64,000 nt of DNA from Acidobacteriota bacterium (GCA_018268855.1 JAFDVR010000008.1:62001-126000); one strand, 5' to 3'. Positions 33,407 through 42,403 are shown, numbered from the stretch's first letter. The notes: a model not told the origin generated them from the sequence alone. A program made the numbers and translations.

Positions 33407-35179
33407 TTACTCCTGCGATTTAATCCAATCATCCACGCGCTTATCCAGCACATCCAGCGGTAGTGCGCCGGAGTCGATGACAAGATCGTGGAACTTGCGG
33501 ATGTCGAACTTTGGCCCCAGCGCCTTCTCCGAGCGTGTGCGTAGCTCGATCAGTTTGAGCTGACCCATCTTATATCCGAGCGCCTGTGCCGGCCATGCGA
33601 TGTAGCGGTCCACTTCGCTCTGTATGTTGGTCTCATCAATCGCAGAATGCTCGCGGAAGAAGTCCACCATCTGCTGCCGCGTCCAGTGCTTGGAATGCAC
33701 GCCTGTATCCACCACAAGACGGATCGCGCGCCAGATGTCTGCTTCCAGACGGCCATAGTCGCTGTATGGATCCTGATAAAAGCCAACTTCCTTGCCGAGG
33801 CGCTCGCTGTACAGACCCCAGCCTTCGGTGTAGGCCGTATAGTAGCTCTGCTTGCGGAACTCAGGAACGCCAGTCAACTCCTGCGCGATAGCAATCTGCA
33901 GATGATGCCCCGGCAGACCTTCGTGATACGCCACGGCCTCTACGTCGGCCAGTGAGCGATCGGCAAAGTTGTACGTGTTCACAAACACGATGCCGGGGCG
34001 CTTCCCGTCCGGCGTGCCCTGCTGGTAGTAGGCCGCAGCCTGCTGCTTCTCCATGTACGCAGGCACAGGCTGCACTTCCAATCCAGCCTTTGGCAGCGTG
34101 CCAAAAAGCTCCGGCAGCTTGGCGCGCATCTGGTCAATGTACTTTTTGTAGAGATCGACAAGCTGCGCTTTCGATGTGGGATGTTCTTTCGGGTTCTTCT
34201 TCAGAGCAGCATTGAAGGTCTTGAGATCGTTGAAGCCGAGCTTCTTCGCGATTGCCAGCATCTCGGCCTCGTCGCGCTTCACCTCAGCCAAACCGATGTT
34301 GTGAATTTCATCCGGAGACTTATCCAGCGTCACGCTCTGGCGAATGCGGAACTTGTAATACGCATCGCCATCTGTAATGGCCCATATGCCCGGTTCCGTG
34401 CGGCCCTTCGGGATATACGTCGTTTGCAGATACTTCTCAAATCGCTGATACGAGGGATACACCTGCTTCGTAATCGCATCGATCACCGCATCATGAATGC
34501 GCTTCTGCTCCTCCGCGCTCACGCCTGCGGGGAACTTCTTGAGGCACGCTGCAAACGGTGAATCTTCCGGCTTAGGTGCGATAATCGCATTCACCTGCAC
34601 CACAACTTTTTCCAACAGAAACTTTGGAGGAACGCGGCCGTCGCGGATACCCGCGTCCATGTCTTCCATCACCTGCGAAAAGACATGCGGAACACCGTTC
34701 AGACGTTTGATGTAGTCGTCATAATCTTTCACGTTTTCAAACGGCGTAACAGCCACGAGCTGCGGCAACGACGTATGAATGCCGTTGAACTGGTTGACCG
34801 GCATCTCCCACTCTTTGAAGCGAGCTGATTCCTGATCGTCCACAAGCGAGCGCATCAGCAATTCGGCAGAAAGCTTGTCCTGATCGCTCAATCCTTTCGT
34901 GTCAATCGCACCCAGCCGCTCAATGAATTCTCGTTCGCGACGAAGCTGGTCCGCAACGCCCGCGGCAGAGTAGTCGCTCCAGCGGTCGTTATAGCGTTTA
35001 TCGCCGAGATACGTTGCCGTTTCAGGCGAGTGCAGCAGAAGGTCTTCCCAGTATTCCTTGAAGAGCGCATTCAGCGTCCGCGAACGTTCTACGGGATCGG
35101 CTTGCGCGTGCAGCGCATTAGGAACGGTAGAACAAAGAACAGCAGCAACAGCAATGGAGCGCAGAACAGACTTCAACAT
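33407..35179 (-). CDS. DUF885 family protein, putative secreted metallopeptidase
   Basis: 590 residues. Signal peptide MLKSVLRSIAVAAVLCSTVPNALHAQ (core SIAVAAVLCSTVPNALHA). The body is the long alpha-helical DUF885 domain with the metal-binding-like motif AVAYHEGLPGHHLQIA at about residue 420 and YTAYTEGWGLYSERLG shortly after. These resemble the HExxH and downstream Glu of helical metallopeptidases, with the glutamate placed as HEGLPGHH. DUF885 proteins are widespread, mostly uncharacterised and presumed peptidases. The ATG at 35179 has GAGG about 7 nt upstream. It lies 27 bp behind the enhancer-binding-protein gene and 13 bp before a small secreted protein. Confidence 0.85.
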   Translation of the reverse strand: MLKSVLRSIAVAAVLCSTVPNALHAQADPVERSRTLNALFKEYWEDLLLHSPETATYLGDKRYNDRWSDYSAAGVADQLRREREFIERLGAIDTKGLSDQDKLSAELLMRSLVDDQESARFKEWEMPVNQFNGIHTSLPQLVAVTPFENVKDYDDYIKRLNGVPHVFSQVMEDMDAGIRDGRVPPKFLLEKVVVQVNAIIAPKPEDSPFAACLKKFPAGVSAEEQKRIHDAVIDAITKQVYPSYQRFEKYLQTTYIPKGRTEPGIWAITDGDAYYKFRIRQSVTLDKSPDEIHNIGLAEVKRDEAEMLAIAKKLGFNDLKTFNAALKKNPKEHPTSKAQLVDLYKKYIDQMRAKLPELFGTLPKAGLEVQPVPAYMEKQQAAAYYQQGTPDGKRPGIVFVNTYNFADRSLADVEAVAYHEGLPGHHLQIAIAQELTGVPEFRKQSYYTAYTEGWGLYSERLGKEVGFYQDPYSDYGRLEADIWRAIRLVVDTGVHSKHWTRQQMVDFFREHSAIDETNIQSEVDRYIAWPAQALGYKMGQLKLIELRTRSEKALGPKFDIRKFHDLVIDSGALPLDVLDKRVDDWIKSQE

Positions 35180-35206
35180 AGGAGACCTCGCGTGTCCCAC
35201 AGTGTA

Positions 35207-36118
35207 TCAATGGGATACCGCCGCCATCGTCTCCGCATCGAGCATCCGGTAGAGTGTCGACCGGCTGATGCCAAGCATCTCTGCTGCGCGCAATTTGTTT
35301 CCTGCGCACTCCTGCAACACCGCGCGCACATGTCTGCGCACCACGTCATCCAGGCGCACACGCGTATTTGCGTCTGGCGATGCCGCATTGGATAACAAAT
35401 CGAAATCCTCTGCCAGCAACGTCCCTCGCGTGCAACGAGCAACAGCGTTAGACACCACTGTCTCTAATTCACGCACGTTCCCTGGCCACGCATGCTGCTG
35501 CAACCGCTCAATCGCGCTCCCATCAAAAAGTGGGGGAGCTATGCCCAGTGCATCGCTCGTCCGCATCACAAAGTGCTCCGCCAGTGGGACAACGTCCTCC
35601 GCACGCGTGCGCAAGGGCGGCAAGGCTATCTCAATCATCGCAAGCCGCAGATAAAGGTCCTGCCGGAACAAACCGTTCGTTGCATGCGTTTTCAGATCTA
35701 CACTCGTGGATGCAACCAGCCTCGGCTTGTTCAGACGATAGCGCGGCGCATCCCATTTCTGTATGGTCTTCAACAACTCTGCCTGGAGATCGAGCGTAAG
35801 ATCGCCCACCTCGTCCAAATACAGCGTCCCACCCGCTGTCGTTTCAAACAGTCCTGCCGGGTGGGACCTCTCATCATCCGTGCACCTGTTCTCCTCCGCA
35901 TACTTCAGAAAGGGCGCATGCAGTCCTGCACCTAACACATGCAGCGCTCGCGCAGCCAAGTCCTTGCCTGTCCCACGCTCTCCTCGCAAAAGGACGGTAC
36001 GGAAGTGCGGTCCAATCCGCCGCAGTTGCAGAAGGAGTTGCTGGTGCGCAGCGCTTTGCCCGACCATGCCAAACGGGTGAGCAGCAGAATATATCGGAGT
36101 TGAAAGTTCGTCAGTCAT
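35207..36118 (-). CDS. Enhancer-binding-protein-like regulator without GAFTGA loop
   Basis: 303 residues. An AAA+ domain of the NtrC family: Walker A GERGTGKD (residues 46-53), Walker B GGTLYLDEVGD (96-106), DLYLRLAMIEIALPPLRTRAED with the sensor/arginine region, and a Fis-type helix-turn-helix at the C terminus (NKLRAAEMLGISRSTLYRML). There is no receiver or other sensor domain in front. The stretch between APFLKYAEE and GLFETTAGG (about 71-88) is some 15 residues shorter than in NtrC and lacks the GAFTGA loop that contacts sigma-54. It may therefore act as a repressor or on sigma-70, as TyrR-like proteins do. It probably heads an operon with the DUF885 gene. Confidence 0.85.
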   Translation of the reverse strand: MTDELSTPIYSAAHPFGMVGQSAAHQQLLLQLRRIGPHFRTVLLRGERGTGKDLAARALHVLGAGLHAPFLKYAEENRCTDDERSHPAGLFETTAGGTLYLDEVGDLTLDLQAELLKTIQKWDAPRYRLNKPRLVASTSVDLKTHATNGLFRQDLYLRLAMIEIALPPLRTRAEDVVPLAEHFVMRTSDALGIAPPLFDGSAIERLQQHAWPGNVRELETVVSNAVARCTRGTLLAEDFDLLSNAASPDANTRVRLDDVVRRHVRAVLQECAGNKLRAAEMLGISRSTLYRMLDAETMAAVSH

Positions 36119-36171
36119 GGCTCAACACTTCTATCGGCGCATAACCAAAAACATTGAGCCGCCTTAAGCGC

Positions 36172-36201
36172 AAAAGGGAGCCGCTGATGTGCGGCTCCCT
36201 T
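36172..36201 (-). terminator. Terminator of the bacilliredoxin gene
   Basis: Minus strand: AAGGGAGCCGC, loop ACATCA, GCGGCTCCCTT, TTG. An 11-bp perfect stem. Confidence 0.82.
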
Positions 36202-36216
36202 CTACAAAAGAAAAGA

Positions 36217-36642
36217 CTAAGCGTTGGCCTTGGCGCAGTGCACATCAAACGCGCGCGCAAGCTCCTGCGCAATCGCGGGTGCGGTCGAAGTCTCGATTGC
36301 TGAGCGCTGCATCAGGTACACAAGCTGCCCATCACGCAGAATTGCAATGGCAGGCGACGTCGGCGGATGGCCGCCAAAGTATCCGCGCGCCTTCTCGGTC
36401 GCATCTTTGTCCTGTCCGGCAAAGACGGTTACGGCGTGGTCTGGCTTGGTCGTATGCTGCATCGCCATGCGGACACCGGGGCGCATCTTGCCCGCTGCGC
36501 AACCGCAGATGGAGTTCACCACCACCATCGTCGTCCCCGGACGCGCCAGTGCGTTGTCCACTTCCTGCGCCGTGCGCGCCTCTTCCACACCTGCGCGGGT
36601 CAATTCCTCGCGCATCGGGATCACCATAATCTCTGGATACAT
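36217..36642 (-). CDS. BrxA/BrxB family bacilliredoxin
   Basis: 141 residues with the hallmark CGC active site (VVNSICGCAAGKMRPGVRMA) and the later GGHPPTSPAIAILRDG. In Bacillus, BrxA/BrxB remove bacillithiol from oxidised proteins through the first Cys of CGC; many bacteria without bacillithiol also carry the family, so the thiol partner here is open. The ATG at 36642 has GAGGAGG eight bases upstream and is much better than the GTG at 36675. Divergent from murB with a 69-bp gap. Confidence 0.9.
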   Translation of the reverse strand: MYPEIMVIPMREELTRAGVEEARTAQEVDNALARPGTTMVVVNSICGCAAGKMRPGVRMAMQHTTKPDHAVTVFAGQDKDATEKARGYFGGHPPTSPAIAILRDGQLVYLMQRSAIETSTAPAIAQELARAFDVHCAKANA

Positions 36643-36711
36643 CGGCAGAACCTCCTCAGGAACTCTTCCTCTCACATTCTACGCGCCGCCGTCGTGTACT
36701 CTCAAACTCGC

Positions 36712-37764
36712 ATGGAGCTTCGCGAAAACATCCCGCTCGCGCCCTACACCACGCTCGGCATCGGCGGCCCCGCGCGTTATCTCTGCGCAGTTGCGAGCGA
36801 AGCCGAACTCACTGAAGCGCTCGCCATCGCTAACGAGAAACATCTCGACACCTTCATCCTCGGCGGCGGTAGCAATCTTCTTATCAGTGATGCCGGATTT
36901 GATGGCCTGGTCATCCGCATGGCGATTCATGGCATCGCGCGTGACGGCAATACTCTGCGCGTTGGCGCAGGTGAGCCCTGGGACGCCTTTGTGCAACAGA
37001 CTGTGGACGCCGGCCTTGCGGGTATTGAGTGCCTTGCCGGAATCCCAGGTACCGTTGGCGGAACACCCGTGCAGAACGTGGGTGCGTACGGGGAGGAAGT
37101 TTCTTCGACCATTACTATCGTTCGCGCCTTCGATACACATGCAAACCAATTCGTAGATCTTGACAACGTCCAATGCGGGTTCGCCTACCGCACCAGCATC
37201 TTCAACACGGTCGCGAAGGGCCGCTACATCGTCGCGCGTGTCGATTTCCAACTCACGCCCAACGGCACGCCGAACCTCAAGTACGTCGACCTCGCTAAGC
37301 GTTTTGCAGACAAGCCGCAGCCATCACTGGCAGACATTGCAACCGCTGTGCGTGAGATTCGCGCAACCAAAGGCATGGTGACTGCTGCACCGAATCAGAA
37401 CGGCGAATACCCACTTGATCGCGATCCCGACACCTGCTCTGCAGGCTCATTCTTCCGCAATCCCATCGTGCCTGCGGGTGCAGTCGCGCACATCGCGCAG
37501 GAAGCCGGAGTCGCTGAAGTTCCCCATTGGCCTGCCGGTGACGGTATGACGAAATTGCCCGCGGCATGGCTTATCGAGCGCGCAGGTTTCAGCAAGGGAT
37601 TCGCGATGGGTCACGCGGCCATCTCCTCGCGACACACCCTCGCGCTCACCAACAAAGGCGGCGCGAAGGCCGCAGAGATCGCCGCGCTCCGCGATCACGT
37701 CGCGAAGATCGTTCGTGAACGCTTCCATGTTCAGCTTGAGCAGGAGCCCGTCTCAGTACCCTAG
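36712..37764 (+). CDS. murB: UDP-N-acetylenolpyruvoylglucosamine reductase
   Basis: 350 residues. It reduces UDP-GlcNAc-enolpyruvate to UDP-MurNAc with FAD and NADPH, in the cytosol. Seen: the FAD block PYTTLGIGGPARYLCAV, GGGSNLLISDAGFDGLVIRM, IPGTVGGTPVQNVGAYGEEV, YRTSIF, and the catalytic serine in CSAGSFFRNPIVP. Length and order match the type I enzyme. The frame is open to 36367, but the conserved N terminus begins at 36712. Its last 12 bases overlap the end of the convergent modC gene. It is isolated from other mur genes here. Confidence 0.95.
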   Translation: MELRENIPLAPYTTLGIGGPARYLCAVASEAELTEALAIANEKHLDTFILGGGSNLLISDAGFDGLVIRMAIHGIARDGNTLRVGAGEPWDAFVQQTVDAGLAGIECLAGIPGTVGGTPVQNVGAYGEEVSSTITIVRAFDTHANQFVDLDNVQCGFAYRTSIFNTVAKGRYIVARVDFQLTPNGTPNLKYVDLAKRFADKPQPSLADIATAVREIRATKGMVTAAPNQNGEYPLDRDPDTCSAGSFFRNPIVPAGAVAHIAQEAGVAEVPHWPAGDGMTKLPAAWLIERAGFSKGFAMGHAAISSRHTLALTNKGGAKAAEIAALRDHVAKIVRERFHVQLEQEPVSVP

Positions 37765-38463
37765 CGTGTGCTGCAGGTGCAGCCGCTCTTCCAGCAACAC
37801 CTCCGCAGCGGAGCCCTGCGCTGTCACGATTCCGTCGCGCAGCAGAACCACTTCATCCGCAGCCGTGTATGCTTCCGCAACATCATGGGTCACGGAAAGA
37901 ATCGTCGCACCACACTGCGTCTGCCATGTCTTTAGCCTCGCAATTAACGATCCCCGCAGAGCAGAGTCGGTTCCATTGAACGCCTCATCCAGCAGCAGCA
38001 GCGCAGGCCTGCTCATGATGGCGCGGACAATCTCCACGCGGTGCTGCTCGCCACCGGACATCTCGCGCGGCATGCGAGTACGCGTATCCGCTACTCCAAA
38101 GTGTTCCATCCATGCTGCGGCCTCTTCCATCTCGGCATGAGGCTGATTGCTGAAGAGTCCCCGTTTCCGCAAGCTGAACAGTATGTTCTCCCACGCCGTC
38201 ATGTGCGGAAAAAGCGTGGAGCGTTGTTGCACCAGTGCTATGCGGCGCAAGTGTGCAGGCTTTGTGCTAATGTCATCACCTTGCAGAACGATGCGCGACT
38301 CTTCACATTGCACGAGTCCCGCGATCGCTCGCAGCAGCGTAGTCTTCCCGCTACCTGAAGGACCGAAGATCACCGTCCACGGTGCGCGGATATGCAAGGA
38401 GACATCGAGCGTCAAAGCTGCACGCCGCGTGCGCACCGTTGCCTCAAGCGTCGCGTTACTCAT
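37753..38463 (-). CDS. modC: Molybdate ABC transporter ATP-binding protein (short form)
   Basis: 236 residues. Walker A GPSGSGKT, Q-loop ALVQQRSTLFPHMTAWENI, signature MSGGEQHRVEIVRAI, Walker B LLLLDEAF and the H-loop VTHDVAEAY are all present. The signature departs from LSGGQ, and alanine of RVALARA is replaced by glutamate. The C-terminal TOBE (molybdate-binding) domain of normal ModC is missing, so uptake may not be inhibited by oxyanion binding in the usual way. It overlaps modB by 8 bp and the convergent murB end by 12 bp. Confidence 0.88.
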   Translation of the reverse strand: MSNATLEATVRTRRAALTLDVSLHIRAPWTVIFGPSGSGKTTLLRAIAGLVQCEESRIVLQGDDISTKPAHLRRIALVQQRSTLFPHMTAWENILFSLRKRGLFSNQPHAEMEEAAAWMEHFGVADTRTRMPREMSGGEQHRVEIVRAIMSRPALLLLDEAFNGTDSALRGSLIARLKTWQTQCGATILSVTHDVAEAYTAADEVVLLRDGIVTAQGSAAEVLLEERLHLQHTLGY

Positions 38464-39130
38464 CGCGCCGCCTCGCCGTTACAAACATCGACCGCGCATA
38501 CACCACCAGCAGCGCAATCGTGGAGAGCACCAGAATCAGCAGCGACGCACGGTTCGCCGAGGCATAATCAAAGTTCTCCACCGCATCGAAGATCGCAATC
38601 GAAATCGTCCGTGTCTTGCCGGGAATATTTCCGCCCAGCATCAGCACCACGCCGAACTCACCTACCGTGTGCATAAACGTGAGCACCGCCGCGGCCAGCA
38701 TCGATCCCTTCGCCAGCGGCAATGCAACCCGCGCAAACACCCGCCGCGGCACTGCACCCAGAGTCGCAGCCGCATCGAGATAACTCTGGTCCACAGCGCG
38801 CAATCCAGCCACCATCGGCTGCACGGCAAACGGCAGGCTGTACACCATCGACCCCACGACCAGCCCGGTAAACGAGAACGCCAGCGTATGCCCCAGTAGA
38901 TGCGTGATCGCGCGGCCCACCGCCGTGAGCGGCCCCAGCCCCACCAGCAGGTAAAACCCAAGCACCGTAGGCGGAAGCACCAGCGGCAGCGCCACCACCG
39001 CCTCCACCACATACCGCCAGCGCGTGCGCCCAAGCGCAAGCCATCCCGCCAGCGGAATCGCAATTACCAGCAGCAAGGCAGTGGTGGTCAGCGCAAGGCG
39101 CAGCGTCAATATGAGGGCATCAGTTTCCAC
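38456..39130 (-). CDS. modB: Molybdate ABC transporter permease
   Basis: 224 residues with about five membrane helices. The EAA-type loop that docks the ATPase reads DAAATLGAVPRRVFARVALP. Other ModB/CysT-family marks are PLVLPPTVLGFYLL and FTGLVVGSMVYSLPFAVQPM. It lies between modA (18-bp gap) and modC (overlap), giving the order modA-modB-modC on the minus strand. Confidence 0.92.
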   Translation of the reverse strand: METDALILTLRLALTTTALLLVIAIPLAGWLALGRTRWRYVVEAVVALPLVLPPTVLGFYLLVGLGPLTAVGRAITHLLGHTLAFSFTGLVVGSMVYSLPFAVQPMVAGLRAVDQSYLDAAATLGAVPRRVFARVALPLAKGSMLAAAVLTFMHTVGEFGVVLMLGGNIPGKTRTISIAIFDAVENFDYASANRASLLILVLSTIALLVVYARSMFVTARRRDE

Positions 39131-39148
39131 TCGCTCTGAGTGTAGCGG

Positions 39149-39913
39149 CTATTGCACCCGCCTCAACCCAACCTTGCCCAGGTTGTCCTGAATCTGCTCA
39201 CTCAATATAAAATCCAGCAGCTTATGCGCTTCATCGCGATGCGGTGAGTTCTTCATCACGACCGCGCACTGCCGAATCTCGGGATACGCATACAGCGGAA
39301 ACAGCACATACGTCCCCTCGGCCTTAAACTTCCCCGACTCCGCAATCGTCTGCGATATTAGCCCGATCTGTGCATTGCCACTTTCCGCAAACTGCGCTGC
39401 CTGCATGATGTTCTCCGCCTGCACAAACCTCGGCGAGAGCGCATCATACAACTTCATCTTTTTCAGCGCAAAAACTGCCGCGCGTCCATAAGGCGCCGTG
39501 TCAGGATTGGCAATCGCAAGCGTCTTCAAATCTTTGCGGTGCAACAGGTCAAGACTCGCCTTTACCGGCTTGCGTACCCATAGCACAAGAGCACCCTTCG
39601 CATACGGAATTGCATTCTGCGAGTCGGCCAGGTCCGCCGCCACCACACGCTCGGCAAAGACATAATCGGCAGAAAAGAAGATATCCACCGGCGAACCAGC
39701 GATGATCTGGTGTGACAGCGTGGCCGACGCACCATAACTCACCACCAGGTGAATGCCCGTCTTCTGCTCAAACATCGGACCCACAATGTCCAGCACCGGA
39801 TGCATGTCCGACGCGGCAGCCACGCGCAATTCTGTCTTCTTCTGGGCCCACGCGCTCATGCACAGGCAGACAAAGATGGCCAGCAGCGCCATCCGCTTCG
39901 AAAATTCACGCAT
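39149..39913 (-). CDS. modA: Periplasmic molybdate-binding protein
   Basis: 254 residues from the ATG at 39913; an ATG at 39940 would overlap the divergent thrC start. Signal peptide KRMALLAIFVCLCMSAWAQ. The mature protein begins ELRVAAASDMHPVLDIVGP, with the conserved AAAS(D) oxyanion-binding opening, YGASATLSHQIIAGSPVDIFFSAD (core GASATLSHQIIAGSPVDIFF), and LAIANPDTAPYGRAA. All match ModA. It delivers molybdate to ModBC. No clear Shine-Dalgarno sequence is seen. Molybdopterin synthase genes are at 49712-50433. Confidence 0.93.
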   Translation of the reverse strand: MREFSKRMALLAIFVCLCMSAWAQKKTELRVAAASDMHPVLDIVGPMFEQKTGIHLVVSYGASATLSHQIIAGSPVDIFFSADYVFAERVVAADLADSQNAIPYAKGALVLWVRKPVKASLDLLHRKDLKTLAIANPDTAPYGRAAVFALKKMKLYDALSPRFVQAENIMQAAQFAESGNAQIGLISQTIAESGKFKAEGTYVLFPLYAYPEIRQCAVVMKNSPHRDEAHKLLDFILSEQIQDNLGKVGLRRVQ

Positions 39914-39938
39914 GGTGCGATACCCTAAAAGCGTTCCC

Positions 39939-41300
39939 ATGAATATGCGTACCCATCAACTACGATGCATCGGCACCGGCGCCCGGATATCTCCCGACCA
40001 GGCCCCCAGCGACTTTCGCGATCCAGAAACCCGCGAACTCTACGAGATTGAGTATCCATGGAGCGAGACCGCCGAAACAAACGGCGAACCTCGCAACCTG
40101 CCCAATGGCGCTGCCCTGCGGCACCTCTGGGCCGAGCGCCGCGACTCCACGCTCGCCATCGACCAGTCCGGCGTCTGGCGCTATCGCGAACTGCTGCCCA
40201 TTTTGCAGGACGACACCCACGCCGTCACGCTGCGCGAGGGCAACACGCCGCTCTACGATCTTCCGCGCTGTGCCGACAATCTGGGACTCGACTTCCTACT
40301 CGCCAAGCACCAAGGCATGAATCCCACCGGTTCGTTCAAAGACACGGGCATGACGGCCGCACTCTCGGTAGCCGCCGAACGCGGATTTCAGTGGGTCGCC
40401 TGCGCCTCCACGGGCAACACCTCTGCCGCCATGGCTGCCTATGCCGCCCGCGCCGGCCTCCGCTCCATCGTCTTTATCCCGGAAGGCAAGATCGCCTGGG
40501 GCAAGCTCTCGCAGTCGCTCGACTACGGCGCGCTCACCATCCAGCTCAAGACCGACTTCGACGGCTGCGTCCGCATCCTCGCCGAGTTGGTCAAGCGCCA
40601 CCCCATCTATCTGCTCAACTCGGTCAATCCATACCGCCTCGAAGGCCAGAAGACTCCCGCCATCGAAATGGTCGAACAGCTCGACTGGCAGATTCCTGAC
40701 CACGTCATCGTCCCCGGCGGCAACTTGGCCAACGGGTCCGCGCTCGGCAAGGGCTTTGGCGAGATGAAGCACCTCGGCCTCATCGACCGCGTGCCCAAGA
40801 TTTCAGTCATCCAGGCCCAGGGCGCCAACCCGCTCTTCCAGTGGTTCACGAATGACCATGCGGAGCTTGACCCAGTCGTGGCCGACACACGCGCGACCGC
40901 CATCCGCATCGGCAACCCCGCAAGCTGGCGCAAGGCCGCCCGCATCATCGAGCAGACCAACGGATGGTGCGAGCAGGTCTCCGAAAGCGAGATCGCTTTG
41001 GCCAAGGCGCAGATTGGTGCAGAAGGCATCGGCTGCGAGCCGGCATCGGCGGTCACGCTCGCCGGCCTCAAAAAGCTGGTGAAGATGGGCCATGTGCAGA
41101 AGGGCGAGCGCGCCGTGCTGCTACTCACCGGCCACACGCTCAAAGATCCCGAGTACACCATCGACTTCCATCGCGGCGAACTCGCGCAAGACCTTCCCGA
41201 AGCGGCCAACTATCGCCGTCCTCCGCTCACGCTTGAGGCCGATCCAGATGTCGTTCTCCGCACGCTCGATGCCGAGATCAAGAAGGCGCAGACGGTCTAG
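39939..41300 (+). CDS. thrC: Threonine synthase
   Basis: 453 residues. A PLP enzyme that converts phosphohomoserine to threonine. The PLP-lysine block is KHQGMNPTGSFKDTGMTAAL; CASTGNTSAAMAAYAARAG and the phosphate-binding VPGGNLANGSALGKG follow. The N-terminal section (RCIGTGARISPDQ, FRDPETRELYEIEY) lacks the cysteine pairs of zinc-ribbon versions. The start at 39939 (or ATG at 39945) lies 25 bp from the divergent modA start, so promoters must overlap coding sequence. thrB follows after 3 bp. Confidence 0.94.
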   Translation: MNMRTHQLRCIGTGARISPDQAPSDFRDPETRELYEIEYPWSETAETNGEPRNLPNGAALRHLWAERRDSTLAIDQSGVWRYRELLPILQDDTHAVTLREGNTPLYDLPRCADNLGLDFLLAKHQGMNPTGSFKDTGMTAALSVAAERGFQWVACASTGNTSAAMAAYAARAGLRSIVFIPEGKIAWGKLSQSLDYGALTIQLKTDFDGCVRILAELVKRHPIYLLNSVNPYRLEGQKTPAIEMVEQLDWQIPDHVIVPGGNLANGSALGKGFGEMKHLGLIDRVPKISVIQAQGANPLFQWFTNDHAELDPVVADTRATAIRIGNPASWRKAARIIEQTNGWCEQVSESEIALAKAQIGAEGIGCEPASAVTLAGLKKLVKMGHVQKGERAVLLLTGHTLKDPEYTIDFHRGELAQDLPEAANYRRPPLTLEADPDVVLRTLDAEIKKAQTV

Positions 41301-41303
41301 CGA

Positions 41304-42215
41304 ATGTCCAAGCGCGTTCAACTTCGCCTGCCCGCGACCTCGGCAAACCTCGGCCCTGGCTTCGACGCGCTCGGACTCGCCATGGACTTCGCACTGCACG
41401 TGGAAGCCGAAGCCGCCGAACAGGACAGCATCGAAGCGCACGGCCGGAACGCGCAGGTCTGCGGCGACGTCTCCGACTCGCTCATCCTGGCTACCTACCG
41501 CGAAGTGCTTGCGCAGCAAGGCATCGACGCTCCGCGCCTCGCTCTCAAGCTGAACAACGAAATCCCGCTCGGCATGGGCTGTGGTTCGTCGGCAGCTGCG
41601 CTGGTCGCGGGTGTTGCGCTCGCCGCGCACTTCGGCAATCTGCACTGGACGCGCGAACAGATACTCACCGAAGCCTCCATCCGCGAAGGCCATCCCGACA
41701 ACGTCGCCACCTGCGTTCTCGGCGGCCTCACCGTCTCGGCCATGCCCACGCACAATGGCGTCACGCACGTCTCGGCCATCTCGCTCATGCCGCCCGTCGC
41801 GTGGAAGCTGCTGGTCGTTATGCCTGGTGCCTCGCTCTCCACCTCCAAGGCGCGCGCCATGCTGCCCGAGCAATACTCCAAGGCCGACACGGTCGCCAAC
41901 CTCCAGGCCGTCAGCCTGCTCACCGCTGCCTTTGCCGCCGGACGCGGCGATCTGCTGGCCGAAGCCATGGCCGACCGCATCCACCAGCCCTACCGCTCCG
42001 CCGCTTGCACCTTGCTTCCCTTGCTGCAACCGCTCGTAGGTAAAGACGGCATCCTTGGCGTAGCGCTCTCCGGTGCTGGGCCGTCTGTTCTCCTTGTCCT
42101 CGACGAGAACATTTCCGCCGAAGGCGTTACTCGAAAGTTACGTCAACTGGTTACTCCTGCGGAAGCAGAGATTCTGTCCACTTCAATTGGTTTTGGCGCG
42201 AATTTAGGGATTTAG
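41304..42215 (+). CDS. thrB: Homoserine kinase
   Basis: 303 residues, GHMP kinase family. It phosphorylates homoserine, providing the substrate of ThrC. Seen: RLPATSANLGPGFDALGLA at the N terminus, the ATP-binding loop EIPLGMGCGSSAAALVAGVA, and the C-terminal GVALSGAGPSVLLVLDE. Operon with thrC. A structured 3' region and a strong terminator follow. Confidence 0.96.
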   Translation: MSKRVQLRLPATSANLGPGFDALGLAMDFALHVEAEAAEQDSIEAHGRNAQVCGDVSDSLILATYREVLAQQGIDAPRLALKLNNEIPLGMGCGSSAAALVAGVALAAHFGNLHWTREQILTEASIREGHPDNVATCVLGGLTVSAMPTHNGVTHVSAISLMPPVAWKLLVVMPGASLSTSKARAMLPEQYSKADTVANLQAVSLLTAAFAAGRGDLLAEAMADRIHQPYRSAACTLLPLLQPLVGKDGILGVALSGAGPSVLLVLDENISAEGVTRKLRQLVTPAEAEILSTSIGFGANLGI

Positions 42216-42332
42216 GATACGTTCTGACATTGTGTTCCCCGATTGCGGAACGCCTCTGAACCACAGTAACCTGGCTTGTTACCAGAGATAGTCTTCTCAA
42301 TCGTTTGCTAACCCATGTAGGGTCAATTACGT

Positions 42333-42403
42333 AGACGGCCCCGGGGGAGGGTCCGCCTGCACCTTGCGCCCGTTGACCTCTACGGAGGTCCGGGCGTTTT
42401 TCC
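42333..42403 (+). ncRNA. Candidate structured RNA downstream of thrB
   Basis: Two stable hairpins in tandem: 42333-42358 (AGACGGCCCC and GGGTCCGCCT around GGGGGA, two mismatches) and the terminator stem at 42367-42396. A weak promoter-like pair TTGCTA (42305-42310) and TACGTA (42328-42333), with 17-nt spacing, precedes them. It could be a small RNA of about 65-70 nt or simply the 3' end of the thr mRNA. It matches no RNA family that I know. Confidence 0.3.
42367..42403 (+). terminator. Terminator after thrB
   Basis: CGCCCG (42367-42372) and GACCT (42375-42379) pair with AGGTC (42386-42390) and CGGGCG (42391-42396). TTTTTCC follows. The opposing permease gene ends 11 bp further on. Confidence 0.88.

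Noticed and set aside
42367..42403. The thrB terminator as a shared terminator for the converging permease gene
   Set aside because: On the minus strand the stem is not followed by a T run, so it serves the plus strand only.
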